DNA of 51,491 bases from Saprospira grandis DSM 2844 (GCA_945888475.1 CAMDAB010000011.1:1-51491), one strand, 5' to 3'; positions 1 to 8,980 are shown, counted from the stretch's first letter. Numbers and translations are program-made. Notes: a model not told the origin generated them from the sequence alone.

Positions 1-857
1 TTGAATTTTGAAATGCCCCCTTTTGAAAAATAGATAATTTTATCCGGGCTGTTGAAGATTTTGGCAGGCAAAGAATCGGGTTTTAGATCCCCTTCTTTTT
101 TTTGCCAACGGCCAGCAAGGAACTGAAATCCTGCAATTGAGTAAGATTGAATTTTGCCGTTTACAATTATTTGCCTGAGTTCAAGAATTTCGGGGGTGCT
201 TTTTGTTTTAATGAGCTGCCAGCTGAGTTTAGTAATGGTTTTATTCCCCATAGCAATGACAGTATCCGCAAATTCCAAATAGTCTTCGCCATAATAATCT
301 GCTTTGCTAAAAACTTTAGCATCGAGCCTGTAGCCCTCGCCAATAGGCAGATATAGGATTTTTGGAAGGTAAGCAAAATTGCCAGCAAAGCTTGAGTCTT
401 CAGCAATTACATCGTTTCGCCTTTGGTTAACTGCAACGCTAAAACCTGTAAGCATTGCTTTGCCAAGTTTTTCGGAATCGGAGGTTTTGAGGCTACAGTT
501 TTTAACATCGCTTCCATTTGTCCATCTGCCAATTTGTATGGTCTGAAGACCTTCTGCATTTTGGAATTCGAAGGAATAAATCATTTTTCCTAAAGAATCG
601 ATGCAATTGATTAAAAGCAGATTGTCTTTGATTTCGCCATCAACTTTTAAGATTATACTATCTGCCCAAAAGAGGCATTCGCCTTTAATTTTACTGCCTT
701 TCCCGCTTAGGAGGCGGTCGCTTTCATACATGTTCACCCGCATCTCGAATGCTGATTCACCCTCTATTTCACCTATCCAGTAAAAGCTAAGCGGGTAAGG
801 GGTTTGGGCAAATGCTATTTGCGAAAAAAAGAGCAGAAATAAAATTAAAGGTCGCAT
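1..857 (-). CDS. Secreted protein of unknown function (3' end outside window)
   Basis: An open frame runs from ATG at 857 off the left edge of the window with no stop (285 codons seen). The protein begins with a clear signal peptide, MRPLILFLLFFSQIAFA, so it is exported to the periplasm or beyond. The mature part is mixed alpha/beta with many Lys, Glu and aromatic residues; I recognise no domain or catalytic motif. The start codon lies one base after the stop of the kynurenine monooxygenase gene (TAA-A-ATG on the minus strand), so the two are probably co-transcribed and translationally coupled. That position is the only hint that it belongs to the kynurenine operon. The function is unknown and the C-terminus is not seen. 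Confidence 0.75.
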   Translation of the reverse strand, partial: MRPLILFLLFFSQIAFAQTPYPLSFYWIGEIEGESAFEMRVNMYESDRLLSGKGSKIKGECLFWADSIILKVDGEIKDNLLLINCIDSLGKMIYSFEFQNAEGLQTIQIGRWTNGSDVKNCSLKTSDSEKLGKAMLTGFSVAVNQRRNDVIAEDSSFAGNFAYLPKILYLPIGEGYRLDAKVFSKADYYGEDYLEFADTVIAMGNKTITKLSWQLIKTKSTPEILELRQIIVNGKIQSYSIAGFQFLAGRWQKKEGDLKPDSLPAKIFNSPDKIIYFSKGGISKF

Positions 858-858
858 T

Positions 859-2193
859 TTAGAGCTTTATCAGTTCCGCGTAAATCTTTTCAACGTCAAG
901 ATTTTCAACTGATTCGATATCTCGACAAAGGTTCATCAAATAGTTATCCTGTTTGTTGCCCTGTGATTTGGCATAGGTATAAGGTACATCGGGCGAGAAT
1001 GTTACCAAAGCATATTTTGAACGGTAATTGGCAAAGCGGTTTTCGATGATATGCTCTAGTTTGCGTTTGCGTTGAAATACAGGATCGGCTACTTTGTCGC
1101 GCATTTCATAAAAATTTTCAACTGCTAGGTCGCCAATTGCATCACCATTTACCTTTCTCAAAGCTTCGTATTCTTCCAGAATTTTTGTCCAATCATCTCC
1201 ATTTCGGTCGATGCATTCGTTCAGCGTTTGGCAATCTTCGAATGAAGCATTCATGCCTTGACCATAAAACGGCACAATAGCATGTGCAGCATCTCCTACA
1301 AGTACTGCGGCATTGCCTAGTTTCCATGGATAACATTTAAGCGTACCAAGTTTACCAACGGGATTGCTGTGGTATTCCTCTTCCATGTCAATCATATGCG
1401 GCACTGCATCGGGGAATTCTGTCTCCATAAATTTTTTAAACTTATCGTAATTATCCATCGCAGCAAAACTTTCGACACCTTCATTCGGATAAAAAAGGGT
1501 ACAGGTGAATGAGCCGTCAGCGTTTGGAAGGGCAATGAGCATATAAGATGAACGTGGCCAAATATGAAGGGCATCGCGTTCGAGTCTGAAACCGCCGCCA
1601 TCAGCAGGTGGAATACTCAATTCTTTGTAACCATGGTCGAGCCAATCGATTCTTGACTGATAATCTGGAATTTGTTTTTCCATACTGCGGCGGATGATGG
1701 AATTGGCACCATCAGCTCCGATAATTAAATCGGCAGATAAGCTTTCAGTTCCGCCATTATCGAGGTCAAAAACTTCCAATGTTTTTTTGTCAAAATCAAC
1801 TGTCCGAATTTCTTTGCGGAAATAAATACTAACTTCTGGGTATTTCTCAGCTGCAGTCATGAGTATTTTGTTCAAATCAGCTCTGGAAATGGAATTGATG
1901 AATTCGTCCTCGTTCTTACCATAAAGTGCGAAGATGGTTTTACCTTCTTTGTCGTGCATCATTCTGCCGGGCATTTTTACTGATCCTTTCAGGATTTCCA
2001 GTTCAAGTCCTACTTCGTGCAATGCTTTTAATCCGCGAGCGGAGAGGGCAAGATTAATTGAACGACCTGCGCTAATGGTTGCCTTACGCATATCTAGTCT
2101 GCTTTCGTAAATATCGACTTTGTGTCCTTTTTTTGCAAGGTAGATTGCCATAAGTGAACCGGCCAGTCCGGCCCCTGAGATGATGATGTGCAT
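859..2193 (-). CDS. kmo: Kynurenine 3-monooxygenase
   Basis: FAD-dependent aromatic hydroxylase that converts L-kynurenine to 3-hydroxykynurenine with NADPH and O2. The 444 residues show all the family landmarks. The N-terminal dinucleotide fold has GAGLAG at 7-12 and an acidic end of strand 2 (VDIYESR). The GADG motif is at 159-162, and the second FAD motif is GDAAHAIVPFYGQGMN, about 300-315. The family-typical RSINLALSARG segment is at about 44-54. Length matches bacterial and eukaryotic KMO without the eukaryotic C-terminal membrane anchor. It lies downstream of the kynureninase gene on the same strand with 157 bp between them, so it supplies the substrate for the rest of the cluster. Assignment rests on motif recall but is strong. 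Confidence 0.95.
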   Translation of the reverse strand: MHIIISGAGLAGSLMAIYLAKKGHKVDIYESRLDMRKATISAGRSINLALSARGLKALHEVGLELEILKGSVKMPGRMMHDKEGKTIFALYGKNEDEFINSISRADLNKILMTAAEKYPEVSIYFRKEIRTVDFDKKTLEVFDLDNGGTESLSADLIIGADGANSIIRRSMEKQIPDYQSRIDWLDHGYKELSIPPADGGGFRLERDALHIWPRSSYMLIALPNADGSFTCTLFYPNEGVESFAAMDNYDKFKKFMETEFPDAVPHMIDMEEEYHSNPVGKLGTLKCYPWKLGNAAVLVGDAAHAIVPFYGQGMNASFEDCQTLNECIDRNGDDWTKILEEYEALRKVNGDAIGDLAVENFYEMRDKVADPVFQRKRKLEHIIENRFANYRSKYALVTFSPDVPYTYAKSQGNKQDNYLMNLCRDIESVENLDVEKIYAELIKL

Positions 2194-2350
2194 ATTTTAC
2201 AATTAGATAATTTGAAAAACGAAATTCCCTGAATCAAAGCTCCGCGAAGTGAAACGAATTTGAAAATCACAAGGCTAACAGTTAAAAAAAAAGATTTCTT
2301 AAGTTTAACAATTGAATTTTAAAAATGATAAAATTCTTGTTGTTTATTTG

Positions 2351-3622
2351 TTAGGAAAGGCATCCTTTTAATATTTCAGTGAATTTCCAGCAATCGAGGA
2401 AACTGTTGTAAAGTGGAACTGGTGCTACGCGGATTACATCGGGCTCGCGCCAATCTGCAATTATGCCTTTTTCTGTGATAGCGTTGAACAGTGACTTGTC
2501 TGAATTTTTTACCTGAATGGAAAGCTGACAACCTCTTTGTTCAGAATCTTTAGGTGTAATGATTCTAATGCGGCTGCTTTGTATTTGTCCAAGCAGGAAT
2601 TCGAGATAGCTAGTCAAAATTAAGCTTTTTGCTCTTAAATTTACCATTCCGGCAGCATCAAATAGTTCTAAGGAGGCAAGTAATGGTGCCATCGAAAAAA
2701 CAGGTGCATTGCTCAGTTGCCATGCCTCGGCAGTAGCCGAAGGAATAAATTGACTCTGCATTTTGAATCGGGTAGTTTTCTCATGTCCCCACCAGCCCTC
2801 AAAGCGTGGTATATTTTTCTGATTGAGGTGCTTTTTGTGTACGAAGGCTCCTGCGATGCTTCCGGGACCGCTGTTGAGGTATTTATAATGGCACCAGACA
2901 GCAAAATCAACGTCCCAATCGTGTAATTGTACAGGGAAATTTCCGGCAGCATGGGCAAGGTCGAAACCAACCGTTGCGCCTATCTCGTGGCCAATTTCGG
3001 TAATTCTTTTCATGTCGAAGAGCTGCCCGGTGTAGTAATTCACGCCGCCTAACATCACCAATGCTATGCTGTCGGCATGTTTTCGCAGCACTGCTTCTAT
3101 GTCCTCAGTACGGAGTGTGTCTTCACCCATTCGGGGTCTGAGCTGTATGAGTCCCTGTTCGGGATTAAATCCGTGATAACGCAATTGTGAATCGACGGCA
3201 TATTTATCAGACGGAAAGGAGCCGCCTTCAATCACTATCTTGTAACGCTGTGCTGTAGGTCGGTAGAATGACACCATCATCAGGTGCAAATTAGCCGTAA
3301 GGGTGTTCATTACGACGACTTCCTCGGGCAATGCTCCGACTACTTTGGCCAATTTTTCGGTAAAAAACTCGTGATAAGGCATCCATGGTCTTTTGGCATG
3401 AAAATGCCCTTCAACGCCTAATTTTTTCCAGTCTTCGAGTTCCTGCATCATAATTGCTTCAACGGCTTTTGGCTGTAGTCCGAGTGAATTGCCGCAGAAG
3501 TAGATGATGTCGCTGCCGTCGCTGTGCTTTGGTAGGTGGAATTGGTCGCGGTAGGAGCGGAGAGGGTCAGTTTGATCGGCCTGTAGGGCGAATTCCATGG
3601 AGATATCAACAAAATTAGTCAT
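2351..3622 (-). CDS. kynU: Kynureninase
   Basis: PLP-dependent hydrolase that cleaves 3-hydroxykynurenine (or kynurenine) to 3-hydroxyanthranilate (or anthranilate) plus alanine. From the start I chose, the protein is 423 residues. Visible family marks are YFCGNSLGLQP near the N-terminus, GFDLAHAAGN containing the PLP-ring aspartate (about Asp221), and the Schiff-base lysine in WCHYKYLNSGPGS (about Lys247). An upstream ATG at 3712 would add 30 residues, but those are encoded by a copy of a 120-bp intergenic repeat, so I prefer the ATG at 3622; 3598 is a further alternative. The gene sits with kmo and the 3-hydroxyanthranilate genes and is almost certainly part of one catabolic unit. Confidence 0.95.
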   Translation of the reverse strand: MTNFVDISMEFALQADQTDPLRSYRDQFHLPKHSDGSDIIYFCGNSLGLQPKAVEAIMMQELEDWKKLGVEGHFHAKRPWMPYHEFFTEKLAKVVGALPEEVVVMNTLTANLHLMMVSFYRPTAQRYKIVIEGGSFPSDKYAVDSQLRYHGFNPEQGLIQLRPRMGEDTLRTEDIEAVLRKHADSIALVMLGGVNYYTGQLFDMKRITEIGHEIGATVGFDLAHAAGNFPVQLHDWDVDFAVWCHYKYLNSGPGSIAGAFVHKKHLNQKNIPRFEGWWGHEKTTRFKMQSQFIPSATAEAWQLSNAPVFSMAPLLASLELFDAAGMVNLRAKSLILTSYLEFLLGQIQSSRIRIITPKDSEQRGCQLSIQVKNSDKSLFNAITEKGIIADWREPDVIRVAPVPLYNSFLDCWKFTEILKGCLS

Positions 3623-3636
3623 TAAACGAGGTGTTA

Positions 3637-3925
3637 AAATTGAAACAAAAAACCGCTCTGCGGCACAAATACGTGGTGTGAAAATGGAACACAAATTCCG
3701 TGAAACGGTCACAAATTTGGCAGATTCTCACAAATTATATTGATACAAGTTAATTAAAAATTGAAACAGATAACCGCTCTGCGGCACAAATACGTGGTGT
3801 GAAAATGGAATACAGATTCCGTGAAACGGTCACAAATTTGGCAGATTTTCACTAATTATTTAGATGCAAGTTGAAAAAAATTGAAACAGATAACCGCTCT
3901 GCGGCACAAATACGCGTTTTAAAAT
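3637..3925. repeat. Three tandem copies of a ~120-bp repeat
   Basis: Near-identical units start at about 3637, 3758 and 3878 (period 121, then 120 bp); the third is cut short near 3915. Each begins with AAATTGAAACA and contains two compact inverted repeats, CCGCTCTGCGG and CCGTGAAACGG. The first copy reads into an artificial N-terminal extension of kynU. The array fills the gap between the GxxExxY gene and kynU, so it would lie in the 5' region of the kynU-kmo transcript. Confidence 0.9.
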
Positions 3926-3959
3926 AGAATACAATTACTGAGGAAACCAGCAAAAATTA

Positions 3960-4364
3960 TTATGATAATAATTTAAGTAAAGGTTTTTTGTCATTAGTCA
4001 TAATTTTTCTCTTGAATTCAGGATTTGCTCCAAAGTTAAAAAGTAAACCAACTTCAACATTAGTGGCTTTTAAATAATTTATCAATTGATATTCATGTTC
4101 CAAAGCAAGTTTATCTGCTGCTTTTAATTCTAATAAAACCTGATTTTCAACTAAAATATCTGCAAAGTACTCGCCAACTATAACTCCTTTGTGGAATACC
4201 TTTATAGGTTTTTGTGCTTCTACCTCGTAGCCTTGTCTCTGTAATTCGTAAAACATGTCATTTTGGTAAACTTTTTCTAAAAATCCAAAGCCTAAATCGG
4301 TATATACTTCATAATATATTCCTATTATTCTATTTGTTAGTTCTTTATGTAGGAAGGGTTTCAT
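3960..4364 (-). CDS. GxxExxY family protein
   Basis: A 134-residue protein of the GxxExxY family, which belongs to the PD-(D/E)XK nuclease-like fold (Pfam PDDEXK_3). The name-giving motif is present as GFGFLEKVY near residue 25. Further on are the conserved FADILVENQVLLELKAA core, which holds the nuclease-like D...ExK residues, and a HEYQLINYLKA segment. Length is typical of the family (about 120-140 residues). The biological role of this family is not established. The gene stands alone between the kynureninase gene, with its 120-bp repeat array, and the ACMS decarboxylase gene. It looks like an accessory insertion in the catabolic cluster rather than a pathway enzyme. Confidence 0.85.
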   Translation of the reverse strand: MKPFLHKELTNRIIGIYYEVYTDLGFGFLEKVYQNDMFYELQRQGYEVEAQKPIKVFHKGVIVGEYFADILVENQVLLELKAADKLALEHEYQLINYLKATNVEVGLLFNFGANPEFKRKIMTNDKKPLLKLLS

Positions 4365-4520
4365 GAGGGTATTTTATTATTTTGTCAGAAAAAATCTGTA
4401 AAAATCTGTTTAATTTTAATTGTTTGCAATGGAAAGGGTTTGTCAAAATTAAATCTGTGATGATTAGTAAAATTTGTTAATTCTGTGTTCTATTTTTTAA
4501 AAGTATTGTGTAAATATGGG

Positions 4521-5549
4521 CTATCCGATCCAGCGCATCACATTATCATTCCATATCTTATCTTTATCATCTTCTGTAATAATGCCCATTTCCAATGCCT
4601 CGTCAATCACTTTTCCGGGCCAGCAGCCAGGCACTGTTTCCATTTCTCCCAGTGGATACGGGTCGTCCAGACCTGCCATCACCTGTGAGATGCCCATTCT
4701 TTTGATAACCAATTCCAAGCTTAGTGCATCATGGGTGAGCGTATCGACAAAAATATTGGGATGCCCCATGTTTCTACGCGGATCTACTGCTCCTTTGAAC
4801 AGATCGGGGCGGCCATCGTAGCCCTGAAGTCGGCGGCCATAGCCCATTTGGGCATACTGATTGGCGTGCGCAAAACAGGTTCTGATATTCGGGAATCGCT
4901 CCGGTAAATCGAGCAGGGTGTAAAAATGGAAGGCATCTGCTGTTTGTGCGCACATCCAAATAAGGTGAAAACGCCAAAAGCGGTCCTGAAGTTTAATGAT
5001 TTCCTCGCCATCGTAAGGATGAATCTGAACGGCAAGGCCATATTTATCAGCCAATTCAAAAATTGGGAAAACCGATTCGTCGGCAATAGCCGTCCATTGT
5101 TCATCGGCATTTAGAAAATGGGTGGGCAAGCAGAGCAGTCTTAGCTTTAATTTTTCGACACAGCGCTCTATCTCTTTCAATGCCAAATCCATATGTCGTG
5201 GCTGAACAACAAATCCGGAGATGAAGCGTTCGGGGTATTCTTCCTGAAGCGAAGCATTAAAATCGTTTTGAAATCGCAGTCCGTCATCGCAGTCTTGTTC
5301 AGACCATCCATTGCCGTAAAGTTGCGATAGGTTGAGTACGACTTCTTTGTCTATATTATTTTTATCCATCCAAAGCAGCTTCTCGGCCAGGAAAAAACTT
5401 GGGTCGGTAACTGGGCGGCGCCAATTACCCTGACACATAAATTTTCTGTCATCGTCAATCCAAAACAGTTTTTTATCCCTCATAAAAGCGGGAATCTGAT
5501 TAGGCTCGGGAAGTAGGTGACCGTGACCGTTAATCTTTGTCTTTTTCAT
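4521..5549 (-). CDS. 2-amino-3-carboxymuconate-6-semialdehyde decarboxylase-type amidohydrolase
   Basis: Metal-dependent amidohydrolase-superfamily decarboxylase. It should convert 2-amino-3-carboxymuconate semialdehyde, the ring-opening product of 3-hydroxyanthranilate, to 2-aminomuconate semialdehyde. From the ATG at 5549 (342 residues), the metal site matches known ACMSD numbering very closely: His9 and His11 (NGHGH), His177 (QIHPYDG), catalytic His228 (CFAH) and Asp295 (GLDDPYPLGE). An in-frame start at 5579 exists, but its ten extra residues add nothing conserved. The start overlaps the end of the upstream lipoprotein gene by 20 bp, pointing to translational coupling. It lies two genes downstream of the dioxygenase that makes its substrate. 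Confidence 0.92.
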   Translation of the reverse strand: MKKTKINGHGHLLPEPNQIPAFMRDKKLFWIDDDRKFMCQGNWRRPVTDPSFFLAEKLLWMDKNNIDKEVVLNLSQLYGNGWSEQDCDDGLRFQNDFNASLQEEYPERFISGFVVQPRHMDLALKEIERCVEKLKLRLLCLPTHFLNADEQWTAIADESVFPIFELADKYGLAVQIHPYDGEEIIKLQDRFWRFHLIWMCAQTADAFHFYTLLDLPERFPNIRTCFAHANQYAQMGYGRRLQGYDGRPDLFKGAVDPRRNMGHPNIFVDTLTHDALSLELVIKRMGISQVMAGLDDPYPLGEMETVPGCWPGKVIDEALEMGIITEDDKDKIWNDNVMRWIG

Positions 5550-6102
5550 TCTCGGCCTTGGGTTTGTATTTATCGGCAAGATTTTTTAAAACTTCCCATT
5601 CGGTATTGGTTTCAGCACTGTAGATGTCTTTATTATATTTCGATTTAGAATCGGTATTGTGCCATTTTGATCCAATCTGATCGTAAACCATTTCATACAA
5701 AAGCTTTTCGCCAATGCTGTCGTCCTTCTTTTGAATAAATTGGGCAACCGAAACTCCTATTGGCTTTCCATCTTTTATGTACCAATGCTTTGTGCCCATT
5801 GGTGCGCCATCGTAATAACGGACATCGATTCTTACAATATTCTGACCATCATACCAAAGTTCTGCTTCAGAAATTTCAATATCTTCATTGTTTAATTTAT
5901 TAAATCCGATATCCTCACGCAATTTTTGATTTAGTTTTTTCTTGTCATATGCTTTGTCAATCAAATTTTTATATTCTGTGAAGGTCTTTTTTGATGCTTC
6001 GAGATCGAAGGGAGTCGCTTTATCGACCTCGTTTTTGGTCGCTTTTTGACTGCAGCAAGAAAATATTAGCAGGATGGCTAAAAAACTCAATAATTTATAC
6101 AT
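5530..6102 (-). CDS. Lipoprotein of unknown function in the kynurenine cluster
   Basis: A 190-residue protein beginning MYKLLSFLAILLIFSCC, a lipoprotein signal peptide with a lipobox ending at Cys16 or Cys17. It should be anchored in the inner leaflet or exported to the outer membrane. The mature protein is charged (many Lys, Glu and Asp) and has a segment with alternating strands (AELWYDGQNIVRIDVRYYDG). No enzyme motif is evident. The gene is wedged between the dioxygenase gene (18 bp upstream) and the decarboxylase gene (20-bp overlap), so it is surely in the operon. No function is assigned. Confidence 0.8.
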   Translation of the reverse strand: MYKLLSFLAILLIFSCCSQKATKNEVDKATPFDLEASKKTFTEYKNLIDKAYDKKKLNQKLREDIGFNKLNNEDIEISEAELWYDGQNIVRIDVRYYDGAPMGTKHWYIKDGKPIGVSVAQFIQKKDDSIGEKLLYEMVYDQIGSKWHNTDSKSKYNKDIYSAETNTEWEVLKNLADKYKPKAENEKDKD

Positions 6103-6120
6103 AATCAGTGTTTTGAAGGC

Positions 6121-6642
6121 TTATTTTTTATTTGGAATCTCGAGCTTGTGTCCGCATTTGTTGCAATTGTGCAATGCCTCATTTCCGTTGAATCGGGCAA
6201 AGGTTTCGGGAAGTTGTTTTATGATATTTTCTAATTTGAAATACTCGTCATAGAGTTTGTTACCACAATTTGGGCAATACCATTGAAATCCATCGGTATG
6301 TTTTGGTTCTCGTTTCATCTCAATTACCAATCCGATTGTGCCTTCTGGGCGTTGTGGTGAGTGCGGAACTTTTGCAGGCAGCAGAAAAATTTCACCTTCT
6401 TTTATCGGAATTTCTTTGAATTCTCCGTCATCGACTATCTTCAGGCTGATGTCGCCTTTTATTTGATAGAAAAACTCTGCGGTTTCGTTATAATGATAAT
6501 CAACTCTTTCATTTGGCGAGCCGACGACCATGATGATGAAATCTCCGCCGGGATAAATTTCTTTGTTATTGACGGGTGGTTTGAGCAGATCTTTATTTTC
6601 TTCGATCCACTGTTTTAGGTTGAGTACGTTGAATGGTATCAT
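6121..6642 (-). CDS. nbaC: 3-hydroxyanthranilate 3,4-dioxygenase
   Basis: Fe(II)-dependent extradiol ring-cleaving cupin that opens 3-hydroxyanthranilate to 2-amino-3-carboxymuconate semialdehyde. The 173 residues carry the expected ligands His50 and Glu56 (DYHYNETAEFF) and His94 (KVPHSPQRP), and substrate-binding Arg46 and Arg98. A C-terminal rubredoxin-like metal site has two Cys pairs, Cys123/Cys126 and Cys160/Cys163; this is typical of the bacterial enzyme and absent from the animal form. Numbering is within one residue of the well-studied Cupriavidus/Ralstonia enzyme as I remember it. It leads the compact dioxygenase-lipoprotein-decarboxylase run. Confidence 0.96.
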   Translation of the reverse strand: MIPFNVLNLKQWIEENKDLLKPPVNNKEIYPGGDFIIMVVGSPNERVDYHYNETAEFFYQIKGDISLKIVDDGEFKEIPIKEGEIFLLPAKVPHSPQRPEGTIGLVIEMKREPKHTDGFQWYCPNCGNKLYDEYFKLENIIKQLPETFARFNGNEALHNCNKCGHKLEIPNKK

Positions 6643-6650
6643 ATATTTTG

Positions 6651-6722
6651 TTTAGACGTTAGACGTTAGACGTTAGACATTAGACATTAGACATTAGAGA
6701 TTAGACTTTAGACGTTAGACTT
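6651..6722. repeat. Heptanucleotide tandem array TTAGACN
   Basis: About ten head-to-tail copies of TTAGACG, TTAGACA or TTAGACT fill the spacer just upstream of the dioxygenase start. The downstream flank (6723-6775) carries scattered AGTCT words in inverted sense (AGTCTGAAGTCTTCCAGTC). The unit length is 7 bp. Confidence 0.9.
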
Positions 6723-6777
6723 GCAGACGCAATAAGTCTCCTAGTCTGAAGTCTTCCAGTCTTTAGTCTTAAAAAAC

Positions 6778-7197
6778 TCAATCTATCGTTGCAATGACCT
6801 TTAATTCAATAGCAATGGGGGTAGGGAGGCAGTTGATCTCAACGGTTGTTCTACAGGGATGTACCTCGCCAAAATACTCGGCATAAAGTCGGTTATAAGT
6901 CTTGAAATCATCTTTCATGTTGGTTAGAAAAACGGTGACGTCGACCATGTTGTCCCATTTCGAGCCGCAATCCTCCAGGATATATCTGATGTTGTCAAAA
7001 ACGGCACGGCACTGTGTTTCGATGTCATAGCTCAGTATTTTTCCGTTTTCATCGAGGGTCACTCCGGGTATGTCTTTGCTGTCTCGTTTGCGGGGGCCTA
7101 CGCCTGACAAAAAAAGAAGGTTGCCTACGCGGCGTGCGTGTGGGTATTGGCCTACGGCTAAGGGAGCACGGGGGGAGTTTAGGAGTTCTTTGTTCAT
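6778..7197 (-). CDS. RidA/YjgF-family protein, probable 2-aminomuconate deaminase
   Basis: A 139-residue RidA/YER057c/UK114-fold protein. It keeps the SGVGP and CRTTVE motifs; Arg116 is the residue that binds substrate carboxylate in RidA enzymes, and a C-terminal Glu132 follows. RidA-family members such as AmnD and NbaF deaminate 2-aminomuconate in 2-aminophenol and 2-nitrobenzoate pathways. Placement between the dioxygenase and the semialdehyde dehydrogenase genes makes that role much more likely here than general enamine or imine clean-up. The alternative is a generic RidA protecting against 2-aminoacrylate. Function is inferred from context. Confidence 0.88.
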   Translation of the reverse strand: MNKELLNSPRAPLAVGQYPHARRVGNLLFLSGVGPRKRDSKDIPGVTLDENGKILSYDIETQCRAVFDNIRYILEDCGSKWDNMVDVTVFLTNMKDDFKTYNRLYAEYFGEVHPCRTTVEINCLPTPIAIELKVIATID

Positions 7198-7207
7198 ATT
7201 TTTTTGG

Positions 7208-7505
7208 TATCAAGTGTTAAATTTTGTATCAAGTATCAAGTATCAAGTATCAGGAACCGATCTCGTCCCTCAGACGAGAGAGCGCTATAAACGGAGTTCC
7301 TCGAAGCGGAATCAAGAACCGAACCTTACTAACTCTTCAACCGAATTTCTGCATTGCAAACTGAGCGAAGTTGGCTCAGAAATCAAGTATCAAGATAAAA
7401 AACTGAAAACTTACTAGATGAAGGAATTATGAATTATGTTAATAGTTAATATCTGAAGTATCCGCCAAGAAAATCTTGATACCTGCTACCTGATACTTGC
7501 TACTA
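7208..7505. repeat. Composite repeat spacer: AAGTATC heptamers around a hairpin module
   Basis: The roughly 310-bp gap between the ALDH and RidA genes holds no gene. It opens with tandem AAGTATC heptamers (7226-7253). A module at 7258-7320 follows, with a CTCGTCCCTCAGACGAG hairpin and the word GGAGTTCCTCGAAGCGG. The gap ends at 7475-7504 with the same heptamer in inverted orientation (CTTGATACCTGCTACC). The whole spacer therefore has imperfect inverted ends. Confidence 0.8.
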
Positions 7506-7506
7506 G

Positions 7507-8946
7507 TTAAGAAATCTCAATACATACGTTCTTTGGTTCTGTAAAAAAGTTTAAAGCATAAAATCCACCTTCGCGGCCCACGCCAGAGTCTTTGACACCA
7601 CCGAATGGTGTGCGTAAATCACGCAGCAGCCAGCAGTTTGTCCAGACAATGCCCGATTGCAGTTGTTGTGCCATGCGAGCAGCGCGGTTGATATTTTGTG
7701 TCCAGATAACAGAAGCTAAACCATAACGAACCGAGTTTGCCATCGTCAGTGCCTCTTCTTCGCTGTCGAAAGGCGTAATAGTCACTACGGGGCCAAAAAT
7801 CTCTTCCTGATTGGTGCGGCAATTGTAATCTAAACCTTCAATAACTGTCGGGGCTACAAAATAACCATTGGCGCAGCGTCCTTCTGGATTTACTGCGTAA
7901 CCACCAGTTAATACTGTGCCGCCCTCTTCTTTGGCCAGTTCAATATAAGATAGAATTTTTTGCTGATGATCTTTCGAAACGACTGCGCCAACATTGACTG
8001 CCTCGAGCGGATCTCCGATTTTTAATTTGGAAACCTTTTCGACAAAATCAGTCTTGAAACGTTCATAGATGCTTCGTTCTACAAAAATTCTGGAGCTGCA
8101 GAGGCAAATCTGTCCCTGATTGGCAAAAGAGGAGCGTACGGTGGTAGTCAGCATTTTATCATATTCACAGTCGGCAAAGATAATGCTGGGATTTTTACCA
8201 CCCAATTCCAGGGATAGTTTTTTGAATTTGGGCGCCGCAACTGCTGCAATTCGTTCGCCTGTGGCGGTGCCGCCGGTAAAGGATATCGCCTTAATTTCGG
8301 GGTGTTCTACAATGGCCTGTCCGGTTTTGCCACCCAATCCGTGAACAATGTTCAGTACACCTGCCGGCAATCCTGCATCGATGCAGATTTTCGACAGCAG
8401 ATAAGCGGTCATGGGTGTTACTTCCGATGGTTTGGCCACAACACAGTTGCCCGATGCCAAAGCGGGAGCTATTTTCCAACTGAAGAGGTAAAGCGGCAGA
8501 TTCCAGGGCGAGATGCAACCAACCACACCAATCGGTTGTCGGATGGTATAGTTGATGACTTTGTCCTCCATGATATGCGCCTCGCTCGCCCAATGCAAAA
8601 TGGCGGTCGCAAAGAAATGAAAGTTCTGGTTGGCTCTTGGAATATCTACAGCTTTTGCCAATGACAGTGGTTTGCCATTATCAATACTCTCTGCCAATGC
8701 CAATTCGTCAAGTCTTTCCAAAATAATATCTGCCACCCGCACTAGGATGCGTGAGCGCTCGGCTGCGGGCATGAGCGACCAAGCTGGAAAAGCAGCCTTT
8801 GCGGACTGTACGGCTTGGTCCACGTCTCTATGGTCTGAATCGGGTATTTGGCTGTACACTGCTCCGATGGCGGGGTCGTAATTATCGAGGTAATTGCCGC
8901 TTTGCGGGGGAGTGAGTTGGCCGTTGATGTAGTTATGTAATTTCAT
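7507..8946 (-). CDS. Aldehyde dehydrogenase, probable 2-aminomuconate-semialdehyde dehydrogenase
   Basis: NAD(P)-dependent aldehyde dehydrogenase of 479 residues. The oxyanion Asn149 lies in SPWNLPL. The cofactor loop is FTGGTATG, the general base is Glu247 (SLELGGKNP), and the nucleophile is Cys281 (NQGQICLCSSR). The late EEIFGPVV motif is also present. The overall look is that of the 2-aminomuconate/2-hydroxymuconate semialdehyde dehydrogenases (AmnC, NbaE, XylG type). In this cluster it should oxidise 2-aminomuconate semialdehyde to 2-aminomuconate, which the adjacent RidA protein would deaminate. Substrate specificity is inferred from context; the enzyme class is certain. Confidence 0.93.
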   Translation of the reverse strand: MKLHNYINGQLTPPQSGNYLDNYDPAIGAVYSQIPDSDHRDVDQAVQSAKAAFPAWSLMPAAERSRILVRVADIILERLDELALAESIDNGKPLSLAKAVDIPRANQNFHFFATAILHWASEAHIMEDKVINYTIRQPIGVVGCISPWNLPLYLFSWKIAPALASGNCVVAKPSEVTPMTAYLLSKICIDAGLPAGVLNIVHGLGGKTGQAIVEHPEIKAISFTGGTATGERIAAVAAPKFKKLSLELGGKNPSIIFADCEYDKMLTTTVRSSFANQGQICLCSSRIFVERSIYERFKTDFVEKVSKLKIGDPLEAVNVGAVVSKDHQQKILSYIELAKEEGGTVLTGGYAVNPEGRCANGYFVAPTVIEGLDYNCRTNQEEIFGPVVTITPFDSEEEALTMANSVRYGLASVIWTQNINRAARMAQQLQSGIVWTNCWLLRDLRTPFGGVKDSGVGREGGFYALNFFTEPKNVCIEIS

Positions 8947-8950
8947 TTAA

Positions 8951-8980
8951 GATTGTCAGAAGTCAGATTGTCAGAAGTCA
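8951..8980. repeat. 15-bp tandem duplication upstream of ALDH gene
   Basis: GATTGTCAGAAGTCA occurs twice head to tail, followed by a partial third copy (GATTCTCG). It is built from the same TCAGAAG word as the heptamer arrays around groEL. Confidence 0.85.

Noticed and set aside
3623..3712. Longer kynureninase N-terminus
   Set aside because: The added 30 residues are encoded by a copy of the intergenic 120-bp repeat and are not part of the enzyme family.
6651..6722. CRISPR-like array
   Set aside because: The 7-bp units are head to tail without spacers, and no cas genes are near. The same holds for the arrays at 19513 and 33467.
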